From the NCBI GenBank assembly GCA_005502775.1, contig SCNI01000002.1, positions 1 to 64,000 on the forward strand: a stretch of DNA of 64,000 nucleotides, in the 5' to 3' direction. A program made the translations under genes and the position numbers. The notes below the pieces were generated by a model. The model saw only the letters and a list, made by a program, of their open reading frames with translations. It was not told the origin of the DNA and did no database searches. Positions 1 to 8,888 of the stretch are shown piece by piece. The stretch comes from Microbacteriaceae bacterium 3FA27C10. Lineage in GTDB: Bacteria > Actinomycetota > Actinomycetes > Actinomycetales > Microbacteriaceae. Positions within the stretch are counted from its first letter, which is position 1. Every line of letters starts with the position of its first letter.

Positions 1-41
1 CCCCACCACGACCGACCCCCACCACAACCGGCCCGCTCGCG

Positions 42-1040
42 TCAGCCGCGCGCCAGCAACTCCAGCGTGTCGACCACCCGGTTCGAGAACCCCCACTCGT
101 TGTCGTACCAGGCCACCACCTTCACGTGCTTCCCCTCGGCCCGGGTGAGCGCCGAGTCGAAGACGGCGGAGGCGGCTCGCCCGGTGATGTCCGACGACAC
201 GAGGGGGTCTTCGGTGTACTCTAGGATGCCCGCGAGCGGCCCGTCGGCAGCGGCCCGGTAGGCGGCGAGCACCTCCTCGCGGGTGACCTCGCGCGTCACG
301 ACGGCGTTGAGCTCGACGATCGAGCCCACCGGCACCGGCACGCGGATCGAATCGCCCGAGAGCTTGCCGTCGAGCTGCGGCAGCACGAGCCCGATCGCCT
401 TCGCCGCGCCGGTGGTCGTCGGCACGATGTTCACCCCGGCCGCGCGGGCACGCCGGAGGTCGCGGTGCGGTCCGTCCTGCAGGTTCTGCTCCTGCGTGTA
501 GGCGTGCACGGTGGTCATGAAGCCGTGCTCGATGCCGGCGAGGTCGTCGAGCACCGCCGCGAGCGGCGCCAGGGCGTTCGTGGTGCAGGAGGCGTTCGAC
601 ACGATGCGGTGGCGCTCCGGGTCGTAGTCCCCGGTGTTCACGCCGTAGGCGAGCGTGACGTCGGCACCCTCCGCCGGGGCGCTCACGAGCACACGCCGGG
701 CGCCGGCCCGCAGGTGGGCGCCCGCCGCTTCGGCGGAGGTGAAGCGCCCGGTCGATTCGAGCACGACATCGACACCGAGCTCGGCCCAGGGCAGCTTCTC
801 GGGGTCTCGCTCGGCGAGCACCCGGATGCGCCGGCCGTCGACTACGAGCGCGTCGCCGTCGACCTCCACCCAGCGGCCCAGCCGGCCGAGGGAGCTGTCG
901 TAGCGCAGCAGGTGGGCGAGCGCCTCGGGTGCGGTGAGGTCGTTGATGGCGACCACCTCGAGCGCGCTGTCGCGCTCGAGCAGGGCGCGCAGGGTGTTGC
1001 GGCCGATACGGCCGAATCCGTTCACGGCGATTCTGGTCAT
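42..1040 (-). CDS. gap: Glyceraldehyde-3-phosphate dehydrogenase (first copy)
   Basis: Glycolytic/gluconeogenic enzyme that oxidises and phosphorylates glyceraldehyde-3-phosphate using NAD(P). The 332-residue length is normal for the family. The N-terminal Rossmann motif NGFGRIGRN (residues 7-15), the catalytic Cys152 in SNASCTTN and the C-terminal WYDNEWGFSNR are all intact. I start it at the ATG at 1040 because AAGGAGA lies just upstream; an in-frame extension to 1103 has no such support. It is one of two GAPDH genes in the window; the other (42457-43464) sits with pgk and tpiA, so this stand-alone copy may have a different role or condition of use (inference). It lies downstream of a GlxA-type regulator on the same strand, across a 167-base gap. 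Confidence 0.95.
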   Translation of the reverse strand: MTRIAVNGFGRIGRNTLRALLERDSALEVVAINDLTAPEALAHLLRYDSSLGRLGRWVEVDGDALVVDGRRIRVLAERDPEKLPWAELGVDVVLESTGRFTSAEAAGAHLRAGARRVLVSAPAEGADVTLAYGVNTGDYDPERHRIVSNASCTTNALAPLAAVLDDLAGIEHGFMTTVHAYTQEQNLQDGPHRDLRRARAAGVNIVPTTTGAAKAIGLVLPQLDGKLSGDSIRVPVPVGSIVELNAVVTREVTREEVLAAYRAAADGPLAGILEYTEDPLVSSDITGRAASAVFDSALTRAEGKHVKVVAWYDNEWGFSNRVVDTLELLARG

Positions 1041-1207
1041 GGGATGCGTCTCCTTCTCGGACCGTCTGCGGTCCTGAACCAGGATCGGCGTGTCGAGGCG
1101 CACGCGACAGTGGCCGCCTCGACAGCGGCCGCAAGCATCCGGCCACGTTCGCCGTCACCCGGCGCAAGCATCCCGCCAGCGGAATCCGGGGGATCCGGCA
1201 CCGGGCC

Positions 1208-2155
1208 TCAGGCTGAGAAGGTGTGCCGGTACTCGAGCGGCGAGGTGCCCAGGATGCGCTTGAAGTGGAGGCGCAGGTTGGCGCCGGTGCCGAGGCCCAC
1301 GCGGTGAGCGATCTGCTCCACCCCGAGGTCGCTGCGCTCGAGCAGCTCTCGGGCGAGGTCGATGCGGGCGCGCAGCACCCACTGCATCGGCGTGTAGCCG
1401 GTGTCTTCCACGAAGTGGCGGGAGAAGGTGCGCTCGGAGACGGCGGCGTTGCGCGCAAGACCCTGGAGGGTGAGGGGTTCGGCGAGATGGGCGAGCGCCC
1501 ACTCCCGAGTGCTCGCGAAGAGGTCGCCGAGGGGTTCTGGCACGCTGCGGGGCACGTACTGCGCTTGTCCCCCGCTACGGTAGGGCGCCGCAACGAGGCG
1601 GCGGGCCACGTGGTTCGAGAGCCCGACCCCGTGATCGCGGCGCACCAGGTGCAGGCAGAGGTCGATGCCGCTCGCGGCGCCGGCCGAGGTGAGCACCGAG
1701 CCCTCGTCGACGAAGAGCACGTTCTCGTCGACCCGCACGAGCGGATGCCGGGCGGCGAGCGCCCTCGTGTAGTGCCAGTGGGTGGTGGCCCGGCGGCCGT
1801 CGAGCAGCCCGGTCGCGGCGAGGGCGAAGGCTCCGGTGGAGATGGCGGCGAGCCGGGCGCCCCGGGAGTGGGCGGCGATCAGGGCGGCGACCACGGCATC
1901 CGGCGGCTCGGTGGTGGCGGGTTCGCGATAGCCGGGGATGAACACCGTGTCGGCCTTCTCGAGCGCCTCGAGCCCGGAGGCCACGTGGTACGAGAGGCCG
2001 TCACCGCCCGAGACAGGCCCGGGCGCGGCGCCGCAGACGCGCACCTCGTAGGGCATGCTCGGGCGGTTCGAGAACACCTGGGCGGGGATGCCGACATCGA
2101 GGGGTTTGGCGCCCTCGAGCACGAGCACGGCCACGCGGTGAAGGGTCTCGGTCAT
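1208..2155 (-). CDS. GlxA family transcriptional regulator (DJ-1/PfpI domain plus AraC HTH)
   Basis: Transcription factor of 315 residues. The N-terminal half (about 5-190) is a DJ-1/PfpI (class I glutamine amidotransferase-like) fold and the C-terminal 100 residues are an AraC-type double helix-turn-helix (LTLQGLARNAAVSERTFSR...). At the nucleophile elbow the sequence reads AISTGAF, with Ser106 where relatives with a catalytic site have Cys. The domain is therefore probably a ligand sensor, not an enzyme. It lies 22 bases after the helicase stop, so it may be co-transcribed with it, and it precedes gap. The target genes are unknown; control of the adjacent gap is only a guess from position. 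Confidence 0.88.
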   Translation of the reverse strand: MTETLHRVAVLVLEGAKPLDVGIPAQVFSNRPSMPYEVRVCGAAPGPVSGGDGLSYHVASGLEALEKADTVFIPGYREPATTEPPDAVVAALIAAHSRGARLAAISTGAFALAATGLLDGRRATTHWHYTRALAARHPLVRVDENVLFVDEGSVLTSAGAASGIDLCLHLVRRDHGVGLSNHVARRLVAAPYRSGGQAQYVPRSVPEPLGDLFASTREWALAHLAEPLTLQGLARNAAVSERTFSRHFVEDTGYTPMQWVLRARIDLARELLERSDLGVEQIAHRVGLGTGANLRLHFKRILGTSPLEYRHTFSA

Positions 2156-2177
2156 GACCGGCCGTCCTCTCTCGTAG

Positions 2178-4001
2178 TCAGTGGTTGGCTGCGCCCATCC
2201 ATTTTCTTACGGTGACGATGCGCGCCTGCAGCTGCGTGACACTCGCCTGCGCCACCGCCGGCCCCCCGCAGATGCGGCGCAGCTCGGCGTGGATGAGGCC
2301 GTGCGGCTCGTTCGAGGTCTTCGACCAGATGCCGACGAGGGAATTGAGCAGGCTGCGTTGCTCCTTGAGCGTGCGATAGAGCGGGGCCGGGACACCGCCC
2401 TGGTCAGGGGTGTCCTGCGTCGGCCGCCCGGTCTTCGCCGCGTGCTTCTGCTGGCGCGCCTGCCGGTGCTGCAGCAGGTCTTTCACCTGATCGGGTTCGA
2501 GCAGCCCGGGCAGCCCGAGGAAGTCGAGCTCCTCCTCGCTGCCGACCACCGCCTCGAAGCCGAACTCGCCGCCGTCGTAGACCACGCGGTCGAAGGTGGC
2601 GCCCGAGGAGATGGCCTGGAAGTCGAACTCCTGCGTGAGCGCCTCGGAGGCCTTCTCGTCGCGGTTCGCGGCCGCCACCATGGCGTCTTCGGGGTTGTAG
2701 ATGTCGCCGTCGGGATTCGAGCCGTCGTCGCGCTTGTCGAGCGCATGGTCGCGCTCGAGCTCGAGCTTCTCTGCCAGCGCCATCAGCGAGGGCACGTTGG
2801 GCAGGAACACCGACGCGGTCTCGCCGCGTCGCCGGGCCCGCACGAAACGGCCGATCGCCTGCGCGAAGAACAGCGGCGTGGAAGCGCTGGTGGCGTAGAC
2901 GCCCACCGCCAGCCGCGGCACATCGACGCCCTCCGACACCATGCGCACGGCCACCATCCAGCGCTTCGTGGAGTTCGAGAACTGCTCGATTCGGTCGGAG
3001 GCCTCCTTTTCGTCGGAGAGCACCACGGTGACGGGTTCGCCGGAGATCTCCTCGAGGATGGCTGCGTAGGCGCGCGCCACCGTCTGGTCGGTGGCGATCA
3101 CGAGGCCGCCCGCATCCGGGATCGCCTGACGCACCTCGCTCAGGCGGCGGTCGGCGGCCCCGAGCACCTGCGGGATCCAGTCGCCCTTCGGGTCGAGCGC
3201 CGTGCGCCAGGCCTGGGAGGTGATGTCCTTCGTGTTGCCCTCGCCGAGGCGGGCCTCCATCTCGTCGCCCACCTTGGTGCGCCAGCGCATGTGGCCGGCA
3301 TACACCATGAAGAGCACGGGCCGAACGACGCCGTCTTTGAGCGCGCGTCCGTAGCCGTAGCTGTAGTCGCTGCGGGAGACGCGGATGCCGTGCTCGTCGG
3401 GCGCGTACTCCACGAACGGGATCGGCGAGGTGTCGCTGCGGAAGGGGGTTCCGGTGAGCGAGAGCCGGCGGGTGGCGGGCTCGAAGGCCTCGCGCACCGC
3501 GTCGCCCCAGCTCAGTGCGTCGCCGCCGTGATGCACCTCGTCGAGGATGACGAGGGTGTTCGCGCCCTGGGTGAGCTCGCGGTGCAGGGATGCGCGGGCC
3601 GCGACCTGAGCGTAGGTGATGGCCACGCCGTGGAAATGCCGACCGAACCGGCTCTCGCTGTTGCGGAAGCCCGGGTTGAGCCGCACCCCGGCGCGGTCGG
3701 CGGCATCCGCCCACTGGCGCTTGAGGTGCTCGGTGGGGGCCACCACGATGATGCGGTCGACCGTGCGGCGGTGCAGCAGCTCGGAGGCGAGGCGCAGGGC
3801 GAAGGTGGTCTTGCCGGCGCCCGGCGTCGCGGCCGCGAGGAAGTCGCGCGGTTCGTGCTCGAAGTAGGCGGTGAGGGCCTCCTCCTGCCAGGCGCGCAGG
3901 CGGCCCGCGGTGCCCCACGGGGCACGCGCCGGGAAGGACGGCGAGAGCTGTCCGGCTGCACTCGTCCCGGGGGCGGGTTCGAAGTGCGGGAGCTCGGTCA
4001 C
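2178..4001 (-). CDS. DEAD/DEAH box helicase (superfamily 2)
   Basis: ATP-dependent SF2 helicase or translocase of about 607 residues. Visible motifs are Walker A TPGAGKT (59-65), motif II DEVHH (153-157), motif III SLTGTPFR, and motif VI QAIGRFVRARR in the second RecA domain. The last 170 residues are a family-specific tail with a Gln/Lys-rich stretch (QHRQARQQKH). I chose the GTG at 4001 because a -10-like TATCTT lies 8 bases upstream, suggesting a leaderless message. A TTG at 4010 is the alternative, but it would overlap that box; longer readings to 4184 run into the divergent hydrolase gene. The substrate (DNA or RNA) cannot be told. No restriction or phage-defence partner is adjacent, so a housekeeping role is more likely. 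Confidence 0.85.
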   Translation of the reverse strand: MTELPHFEPAPGTSAAGQLSPSFPARAPWGTAGRLRAWQEEALTAYFEHEPRDFLAAATPGAGKTTFALRLASELLHRRTVDRIIVVAPTEHLKRQWADAADRAGVRLNPGFRNSESRFGRHFHGVAITYAQVAARASLHRELTQGANTLVILDEVHHGGDALSWGDAVREAFEPATRRLSLTGTPFRSDTSPIPFVEYAPDEHGIRVSRSDYSYGYGRALKDGVVRPVLFMVYAGHMRWRTKVGDEMEARLGEGNTKDITSQAWRTALDPKGDWIPQVLGAADRRLSEVRQAIPDAGGLVIATDQTVARAYAAILEEISGEPVTVVLSDEKEASDRIEQFSNSTKRWMVAVRMVSEGVDVPRLAVGVYATSASTPLFFAQAIGRFVRARRRGETASVFLPNVPSLMALAEKLELERDHALDKRDDGSNPDGDIYNPEDAMVAAANRDEKASEALTQEFDFQAISSGATFDRVVYDGGEFGFEAVVGSEEELDFLGLPGLLEPDQVKDLLQHRQARQQKHAAKTGRPTQDTPDQGGVPAPLYRTLKEQRSLLNSLVGIWSKTSNEPHGLIHAELRRICGGPAVAQASVTQLQARIVTVRKWMGAANH

Positions 4002-4171
4002 GATGATCAAAGATACCTCGCTGCGCCGACAGTGAAGCCGACCCGAACCTCGACCCGGGCGAGCACAGCCCGCCCGGCGCCGGCGTCGCGGCGACGATCC
4101 ACCGGATCGTCGCTCCCAGCTCCAGCGCGCGGAGTTACCCTGGAGGTGCACTCTGAAAGGAGCACCACCCC

Positions 4172-4963
4172 ATGACCCAGCCACACCCCTGGCGCCGCTA
4201 CGTGGCCCTCGGAGACTCGTTCACCGAAGGCATCGGAGACCCGGAGCCCGCGAGCCCGGGCGGCTACCGCGGCTGGGCCGACCGCGTGGCGGAGACGCTG
4301 GCGGCGGGGGCCGACGGCGAGTTCTCCTACGCGAACCTCGCCATCCGGGGGCGACTGCTCCAGCAGATCCTCGACGAGCAGGTCGAGCCGGCGCTCGCGC
4401 TGCAGCCCGACCTCATCACCATCTCGGCCGGCGGCAACGACGTGATCCGCCCCGGCACCGACCCCGACGACATCGCCGCCCGCTTCGAGGTGGGCATCCG
4501 CCGGCTGCGCCGCGACGATGCGACCGTGGTGATCTTCACGGGCGTCGACACGAGCTTCACTCCGGTGTTCCGCGGCATCCGCGGGAAGGTGGCGATCTAC
4601 AACGAGAACCTGCGGGTGATCGCCGACCGCTACGACTGCATCGTGGCCGACCAGTGGGGGCTGAAGGAGATCCAGGACAGCCGGATGTGGTCTGCCGACC
4701 GCCTGCACCCCAACGCCCTCGGCCACCACGAGATCGCCCGCCAAGTGCTCACGGCGCTCAACGTCGACAACGATCTGCAGCCGGGCTCCCCGGAGCCGCT
4801 GCCGCCGACCAGCTGGCGTCAGGCCCGCGCCGAGGATCTCGTCTGGGCGCGCGTGCACCTGGTGCCCTGGGTCATCCGCCGCATCACCCACCGCTCGAGC
4901 GGCGACGGCGTCACGCCCAAGCGGCCGCAGGCAGAGCCCATGGTCTTCAAGACCCTTGACTGA
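4172..4963 (+). CDS. SGNH/GDSL family hydrolase
   Basis: A predicted esterase/lipase-type hydrolase of 263 residues. Block I GDSFTEG carries nucleophile Ser16, block III is SAGGNDV, and block V DRLHPNALGHHE supplies the catalytic Asp and His. There is no signal peptide, so it is likely cytoplasmic. The ATG follows a clear GAAAGGAGC ribosome site. It is divergent from the helicase, and its 3' end faces the S11 peptidase gene with a hairpin between them. The natural substrate is unknown; relatives act on acyl esters of lipids or carbohydrates. The C-terminal 50 residues (after ALNVDND) are an actinobacterial extension of unknown role. Confidence 0.88.
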   Translation: MTQPHPWRRYVALGDSFTEGIGDPEPASPGGYRGWADRVAETLAAGADGEFSYANLAIRGRLLQQILDEQVEPALALQPDLITISAGGNDVIRPGTDPDDIAARFEVGIRRLRRDDATVVIFTGVDTSFTPVFRGIRGKVAIYNENLRVIADRYDCIVADQWGLKEIQDSRMWSADRLHPNALGHHEIARQVLTALNVDNDLQPGSPEPLPPTSWRQARAEDLVWARVHLVPWVIRRITHRSSGDGVTPKRPQAEPMVFKTLD

Positions 4964-4970
4964 GCGCATC

Positions 4971-5048
4971 CCCCTCGTCCCGTCGAGAAGTCGCACAAGG
5001 CCCCTATTGCCCTGCCTGAGGGGCACAGTGCGACTTCTCGATGAGGGG
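4971..5048. repeat. Palindromic intergenic element A (probable bidirectional terminator)
   Basis: A long inverted repeat between two convergent genes. Perfect 14-base arms TCGAGAAGTCGCAC lie at 4983-4996 and 5028-5041. An inner arm pair GCCCCT/AGGGGC lies at 5000-5005 and 5019-5024, and CCCCTC/GAGGGG flanks the outside. The sequence of the left arm (GAGAAGTCGCACAAGGCCCC) closely matches element B at 25073, so it belongs to a dispersed family. There is no strong U-tract, as is common in high-GC actinobacteria. Confidence 0.75.
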
Positions 5049-5059
5049 TTCAGCAGGCG

Positions 5060-6295
5060 TCAGCGGAACGGATGCGTCAGCCGCCACCACACGTCGGGCC
5101 CGTCGAGCGCGCTCGCGAGCTGCAGCGGCACGGTGGCCGTGGCGCCGTCGAGGGTCACCCCGGCCACCGAGAACTGCGCGCTGCCGACTTCTGTTCCGGG
5201 TGCGCCGGTCGTGAGCGCCGACACCTGGTTCGTCTCCGAGACGGTCGCCTCCGACCACACCGTGCTCGACGCCGCACCGGCCGTCACGATGTCGGCGCTC
5301 GCGCCCCACTCCGTGAGATAGCTGCCCACCACGGTGCCCGGCGTCGCCACGTCGATGGTCTGGAAGCCCGCCTGGGCGCTCTGCAGGAGGGCCAGCACGG
5401 CGGCGTGGAGCGACGCATCCGAATCGGCGCCCAGCACCACGCCGACGAGCGTCACCGTCCGGCCGGCGGTGACGTAGTCGGCGGAGAACAGCAGGCAGCG
5501 GCCGGCTTCGTCGGTGGTGCCGGTCTTGATGCCGTCGATGCCGCTCATACCGATGAGCGTGTTGGTGTTGTCGATCTGGCCGAGCTGCGGCAGCTGGTCG
5601 GTGGCGGTGCCCACGATGGCGGCGAGCACGGGGTTCGCGAGCACGAGAGCGCCGAGCGCGAGCAGGTCGTGCGTGGTGCTGCTGCTGCCGGGGTTCAGTC
5701 CCGTGCTGTCGACGACACTGGTGCCGCTCAGGCCGTGGGCGGCGATCCAGGTCGTGGCTGCGGCCAGGTAGGCGTCGACCGAGCCGAAGGCCCAGGTGAC
5801 GAGGGTGAGGCTGTAGTTGCCGGCCGATTCGAGCAGCATGATCTCGAGCAGCTGCCGCTCGCTCAGCACCTGCCCCGGATACACGGAGGCCCAGGAGCCG
5901 CCCTCGGCGATGGTGTCGGCGAGGAATTGCGCATCCTGGGTCGTCATCGTGAGCTCGGGGCCCTGCTGGCCGTCGGGGATGGGCTTCGCGTCGAGCACGA
6001 CGAGGGCGGTGATGGTCTTCGTGATGCTCGCGATCGGCAGGGTCCCGGTGGAGCCGCTCGTGCCGAGGATCGTGCTCGCGCCGCCGATGCCGATGGCGCT
6101 GGCGCCCGTGGCCGACGTGGCGAGCGCGACAGCCGGGGTGGTGTCGGGCGTCGCATCCGGAACCGTCGCCACGGCGGCCGGCAACGGCGCCAGCAGCGCG
6201 AAGGGCACGTAGCCGCCCACGAGCGCCACCAGGACGAGCAGCGATACCACGACGATCCGCCGCCGACGATACGGAGACGAAGGAGCGCGGTTCAC
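5060..6295 (-). CDS. Exported D-alanyl-D-alanine carboxypeptidase-like protein (peptidase S11)
   Basis: A membrane-anchored or secreted penicillin-binding-protein-like enzyme of 411 residues. One N-terminal hydrophobic segment (about 14-36) follows an Arg-rich start, and then comes an S11 domain. The SxxK motif is S90-I-T-K93 and the third motif is K257-T-G. The second motif, normally SxN (often SAN or SGN in PSANN-like context), reads S157-A-G159-N160: Gly stands where the Asn is expected, with Asn one place later. Activity is therefore uncertain. The GTG start lies six bases after a TAGACT -10 box, so its transcript may be leaderless. It follows the APC permease gene by 25 bases on the same strand. 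Likely role: peptidoglycan trimming at the cell surface. Confidence 0.85.
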   Translation of the reverse strand: MNRAPSSPYRRRRIVVVSLLVLVALVGGYVPFALLAPLPAAVATVPDATPDTTPAVALATSATGASAIGIGGASTILGTSGSTGTLPIASITKTITALVVLDAKPIPDGQQGPELTMTTQDAQFLADTIAEGGSWASVYPGQVLSERQLLEIMLLESAGNYSLTLVTWAFGSVDAYLAAATTWIAAHGLSGTSVVDSTGLNPGSSSTTHDLLALGALVLANPVLAAIVGTATDQLPQLGQIDNTNTLIGMSGIDGIKTGTTDEAGRCLLFSADYVTAGRTVTLVGVVLGADSDASLHAAVLALLQSAQAGFQTIDVATPGTVVGSYLTEWGASADIVTAGAASSTVWSEATVSETNQVSALTTGAPGTEVGSAQFSVAGVTLDGATATVPLQLASALDGPDVWWRLTHPFR

Positions 6296-6301
6296 CCGAC
6301 G

Positions 6302-6307
6302 AGTCTA
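6302..6307 (-). promoter_or_regulatory. -10 box TAGACT of a likely leaderless promoter for the S11 gene
   Basis: TAGACT (minus strand) is followed by exactly six bases and then the GTG start codon, with no purine-rich ribosome site between. A promoter here would start the message at the codon itself. No convincing -35 is visible, which is common for actinobacterial promoters. Confidence 0.5.
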
Positions 6308-6320
6308 GCCAGACGGGCCT

Positions 6321-7877
6321 TCACATCAGCCCGCCGTCGACGCTGCGCGGGATGAGCTGCTCGGAGTCGGGCACGAGCACGGCGGTCTCCCGGTTGAGGC
6401 TCTCGCCACGGAAGAAGGGCTTCGAGTCGGCGAAGAAGAACCAGACCACCATGAGCACGGCCCCCACCGCGAGCGAGCCGATGCCGATCACGAACACGCC
6501 GCCCACGCCCCAGATGACGGTGTTGCCGTAGTCGGCCGCGAACATGTCGACGGCCGACTGGATGAACGCGGCCGTCAGCATGAGCCCGCCGAGCAGCGGG
6601 AACAGGCCCTTGAAGAGGAAGTCGCGCGGGCCGGTGAAGATCTCGCGCCGGAAGTACCAGACGCAGGCGAAGCTCGTGATCGCGTAGTAGAACGCGATGG
6701 CGAGCCCGAGCGAGAGGATGGTGTCGGCCAGCACGTTGCCGGAGAGCAGCGACATGCCGAGATAGAACGCGATCGCCACCACGCTCATGAACACGGTGGC
6801 GAACGCCGGGGTGCGGAAGCGCGGATGGATGCGCCCGAAGCGCTCCGGCAGCGCCTTGTAGGTGGCCATCGCGAGCGTTCCGCGGGCCGTCGGCAGGATG
6901 GTGGTCTGCGTCGACGACACGGCCGACACGCCCACGGCGATCACGAGCAGCCAGGCCCAGGGCCCGAACAGCGCGTCCTTCAGTGCGAAGAACACGTCCT
7001 CGGCGTTGTCGGCGTTGCCGAGGCCGAGCCCGTCGGTGCCGAGGCCCGCATAGGCCATGGCCGCCACGGTGACGGCCACGTAGGTCACCAGCAGGATGAG
7101 CGTGGACAGCACGGCCGCCCGGCCCGGCGTGCGCTCCGGATCCTTCGTCTCCTCGTTGAGCGCGAGGCAGGTGTCCCAGCCCCAGTAGATGAACAGGCAC
7201 AGCAGGATGGCCTGCGTGAAGCCCGAGAGCGAGGTGAACGCGAAGGGGTTGAACCAGTCGGCCTGAGGCGCCGACGCTCCGGCCGGTGCGGTGCCGGCGA
7301 ACACGTTCCACAGCGCGATCACCACGAACAGGATGAGCGCGAGGTACTGGATGCCGAGCAGCACGTTCTGCAGGCGCTCGCCGATCTCGAGCCCGCGCAC
7401 GCTCACCACCGTCATCACCGCGATGAACACCACGCCGGTGGCCGTCACGAGGAGGGTGTTGTCGTAGAGGTCGGGGTTGTTCGTGAGCAGCCAGAGGTAC
7501 TTGCTGCCGATCTGCGCGAGGTTCGCGAGCACGACGATGCCGGCCACCGCCACGCCCCAGCCGCCCATCCAGCCCACCCACGGGCCGAAGGCCTTCGTGG
7601 CCCAGGTGAACGTCGTGCCGCAGTCGGGCACCGCCCGGTTCAGCTCCCGGTAGGCGAAGGCGGTCAGGAACATCGGGATGAACGCGAGCACCATCGCGAT
7701 CGGCGCCTGCGCCCCCACGGCGAGCACCACGAAGCCGATCGTCGCGGCGAGCGAGTAGACCGGCGCCGTCGAGGCGAGCCCGATCACGGTCGAGCCGAAG
7801 AGTCCCAGGGTTCCCGCGGCCAGGCCTTTGCCTCCCACGGGTGCCGAACGGGCCGAGACGGCGCTCTTCTCACTCAC
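6321..7877 (-). CDS. APC family amino acid permease
   Basis: Integral membrane transporter of the amino acid-polyamine-organocation superfamily, 518 residues with about 12 hydrophobic segments. The first segment carries the family-typical GLASTAPVYSL helix break, where the substrate carboxylate usually binds. The GTG at 7877 is chosen because GGGAGGT stands seven bases upstream; an extension to 7910 would place that site inside the gene. The substrate cannot be assigned from sequence alone; an amino acid or amine is likely. The S11 gene follows 25 bases downstream. Confidence 0.9.
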   Translation of the reverse strand: MSEKSAVSARSAPVGGKGLAAGTLGLFGSTVIGLASTAPVYSLAATIGFVVLAVGAQAPIAMVLAFIPMFLTAFAYRELNRAVPDCGTTFTWATKAFGPWVGWMGGWGVAVAGIVVLANLAQIGSKYLWLLTNNPDLYDNTLLVTATGVVFIAVMTVVSVRGLEIGERLQNVLLGIQYLALILFVVIALWNVFAGTAPAGASAPQADWFNPFAFTSLSGFTQAILLCLFIYWGWDTCLALNEETKDPERTPGRAAVLSTLILLVTYVAVTVAAMAYAGLGTDGLGLGNADNAEDVFFALKDALFGPWAWLLVIAVGVSAVSSTQTTILPTARGTLAMATYKALPERFGRIHPRFRTPAFATVFMSVVAIAFYLGMSLLSGNVLADTILSLGLAIAFYYAITSFACVWYFRREIFTGPRDFLFKGLFPLLGGLMLTAAFIQSAVDMFAADYGNTVIWGVGGVFVIGIGSLAVGAVLMVVWFFFADSKPFFRGESLNRETAVLVPDSEQLIPRSVDGGLM

Positions 7878-7959
7878 AGCAGACCTCCCTTGGTGCGGTA
7901 CCCAGAGCATAGTGGCCGCGGGAGAGGCGGGGCGGGCGCGCCGCCACCGTCAGTAGCGC

Positions 7960-8775
7960 TCAGCGGCCGGATGCGTAGCGCACCGCATAGAGGGCCACCG
8001 CGCTCGCCGAGGCCACGTTGAGCGAGTCCACGCCGTGCAGCATCGGGATCTCGACCCGCACGTCCGCTGCCGCCAGCGCCTTGCGGCTGAGCCCGTCGCC
8101 CTCGGTCCCGAGCACGATCGCCACCCGCTCCGGCAGCGCGGCCGCGAACTCCGGCAGCGGCACGGAGTCGTCACCGAGCGCGAGCGCAGCGATGGTGAAG
8201 CCCGCTTCGTGCAGCAACGGGCCCGCCTCCTTCCATTCGCCGATGCGGGTCCACGGCACCTGCAGCACGGTGCCCATGCTCACGCGCACACTGCGGCGGT
8301 AGAGCGGGTCGGCGCAGCGCGGGCTGATGAGCACCGCATCCGCCCCGAGGCCCGCCGCCGCGCGGAAGGCCGCACCCACGTTGGTGTGGTCGACGATGTC
8401 CTCGAGCACCACCACGGTGCGCGCCTCCGCCAGCAGCGATCGCGGGTCGGGCAGCACCGGCCGGTGCATCGAGGCGAGCGCCCCCCGGTGCATCTGGAAG
8501 CCCGTGAGTTCCGCGAGAAGCTCGTCGCTCGCCACGAAGACCGGCACCTCGGGGAAGCGCTCCTCGACGAAGGCGAGGTCGGCCAGCCACTTCTCCTGCA
8601 GGAGGATCGACCGCGGGCGGTGCCCGGCCGCGATCGCCCGTTCGATCACCTTGCTCGACTCGGCGAGGTAGAGGCCCCCGGCCGGCTCCAGGATGCGCCG
8701 CAGGGCGACGTCGGTCAGGTCGGCGTAGTCGGCGAGGCCGGGATGGTCCAGCGACTCGATGCGGATGACGGGCAC
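7960..8775 (-). CDS. TrmH/SpoU family RNA methyltransferase
   Basis: Predicted S-adenosylmethionine-dependent 2'-O-ribose methyltransferase of rRNA or tRNA, about 271 residues. The C-terminal half is a SPOUT (knotted) domain with the late motifs LGTEGDGLS and IPMLHGVDSLNVASA. The N-terminal part resembles the substrate-binding domain of this family. The GTG at 8775 is preferred (AAAGGG five bases upstream); a start at 8808 lacks a ribosome site. It is divergent from the Sir2 gene. The exact target nucleotide is unknown. Confidence 0.9.
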   Translation of the reverse strand: MPVIRIESLDHPGLADYADLTDVALRRILEPAGGLYLAESSKVIERAIAAGHRPRSILLQEKWLADLAFVEERFPEVPVFVASDELLAELTGFQMHRGALASMHRPVLPDPRSLLAEARTVVVLEDIVDHTNVGAAFRAAAGLGADAVLISPRCADPLYRRSVRVSMGTVLQVPWTRIGEWKEAGPLLHEAGFTIAALALGDDSVPLPEFAAALPERVAIVLGTEGDGLSRKALAAADVRVEIPMLHGVDSLNVASASAVALYAVRYASGR

Positions 8776-8846
8776 GAGACCCTTTCTGGTTGCGGATTCA
8801 CACCCCACTCTGCCAGTGCGGAAACATTCCCGAAAACTTCGCTGTC

Positions 8847-8852
8847 TAGACT
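8847..8852 (+). promoter_or_regulatory. -10 box TAGACT upstream of the Sir2 gene
   Basis: TAGACT lies 36 bases before the ATG and would give a transcript with a leader of about 30 bases that contains the GAGGAGG ribosome site. It sits inside the palindrome GTCTAGAC (8844-8851). The -35 region is not recognisable. Confidence 0.4.
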
Positions 8853-8888
8853 CGGAGGTGTCGGCGCATTGCGCCGCGAGGAGGTGTC

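Noticed and set aside
2181-4175. A 664-codon plus-strand frame opposite the helicase.
   Set aside because: No recognisable domain; the helicase motifs on the minus strand are complete.
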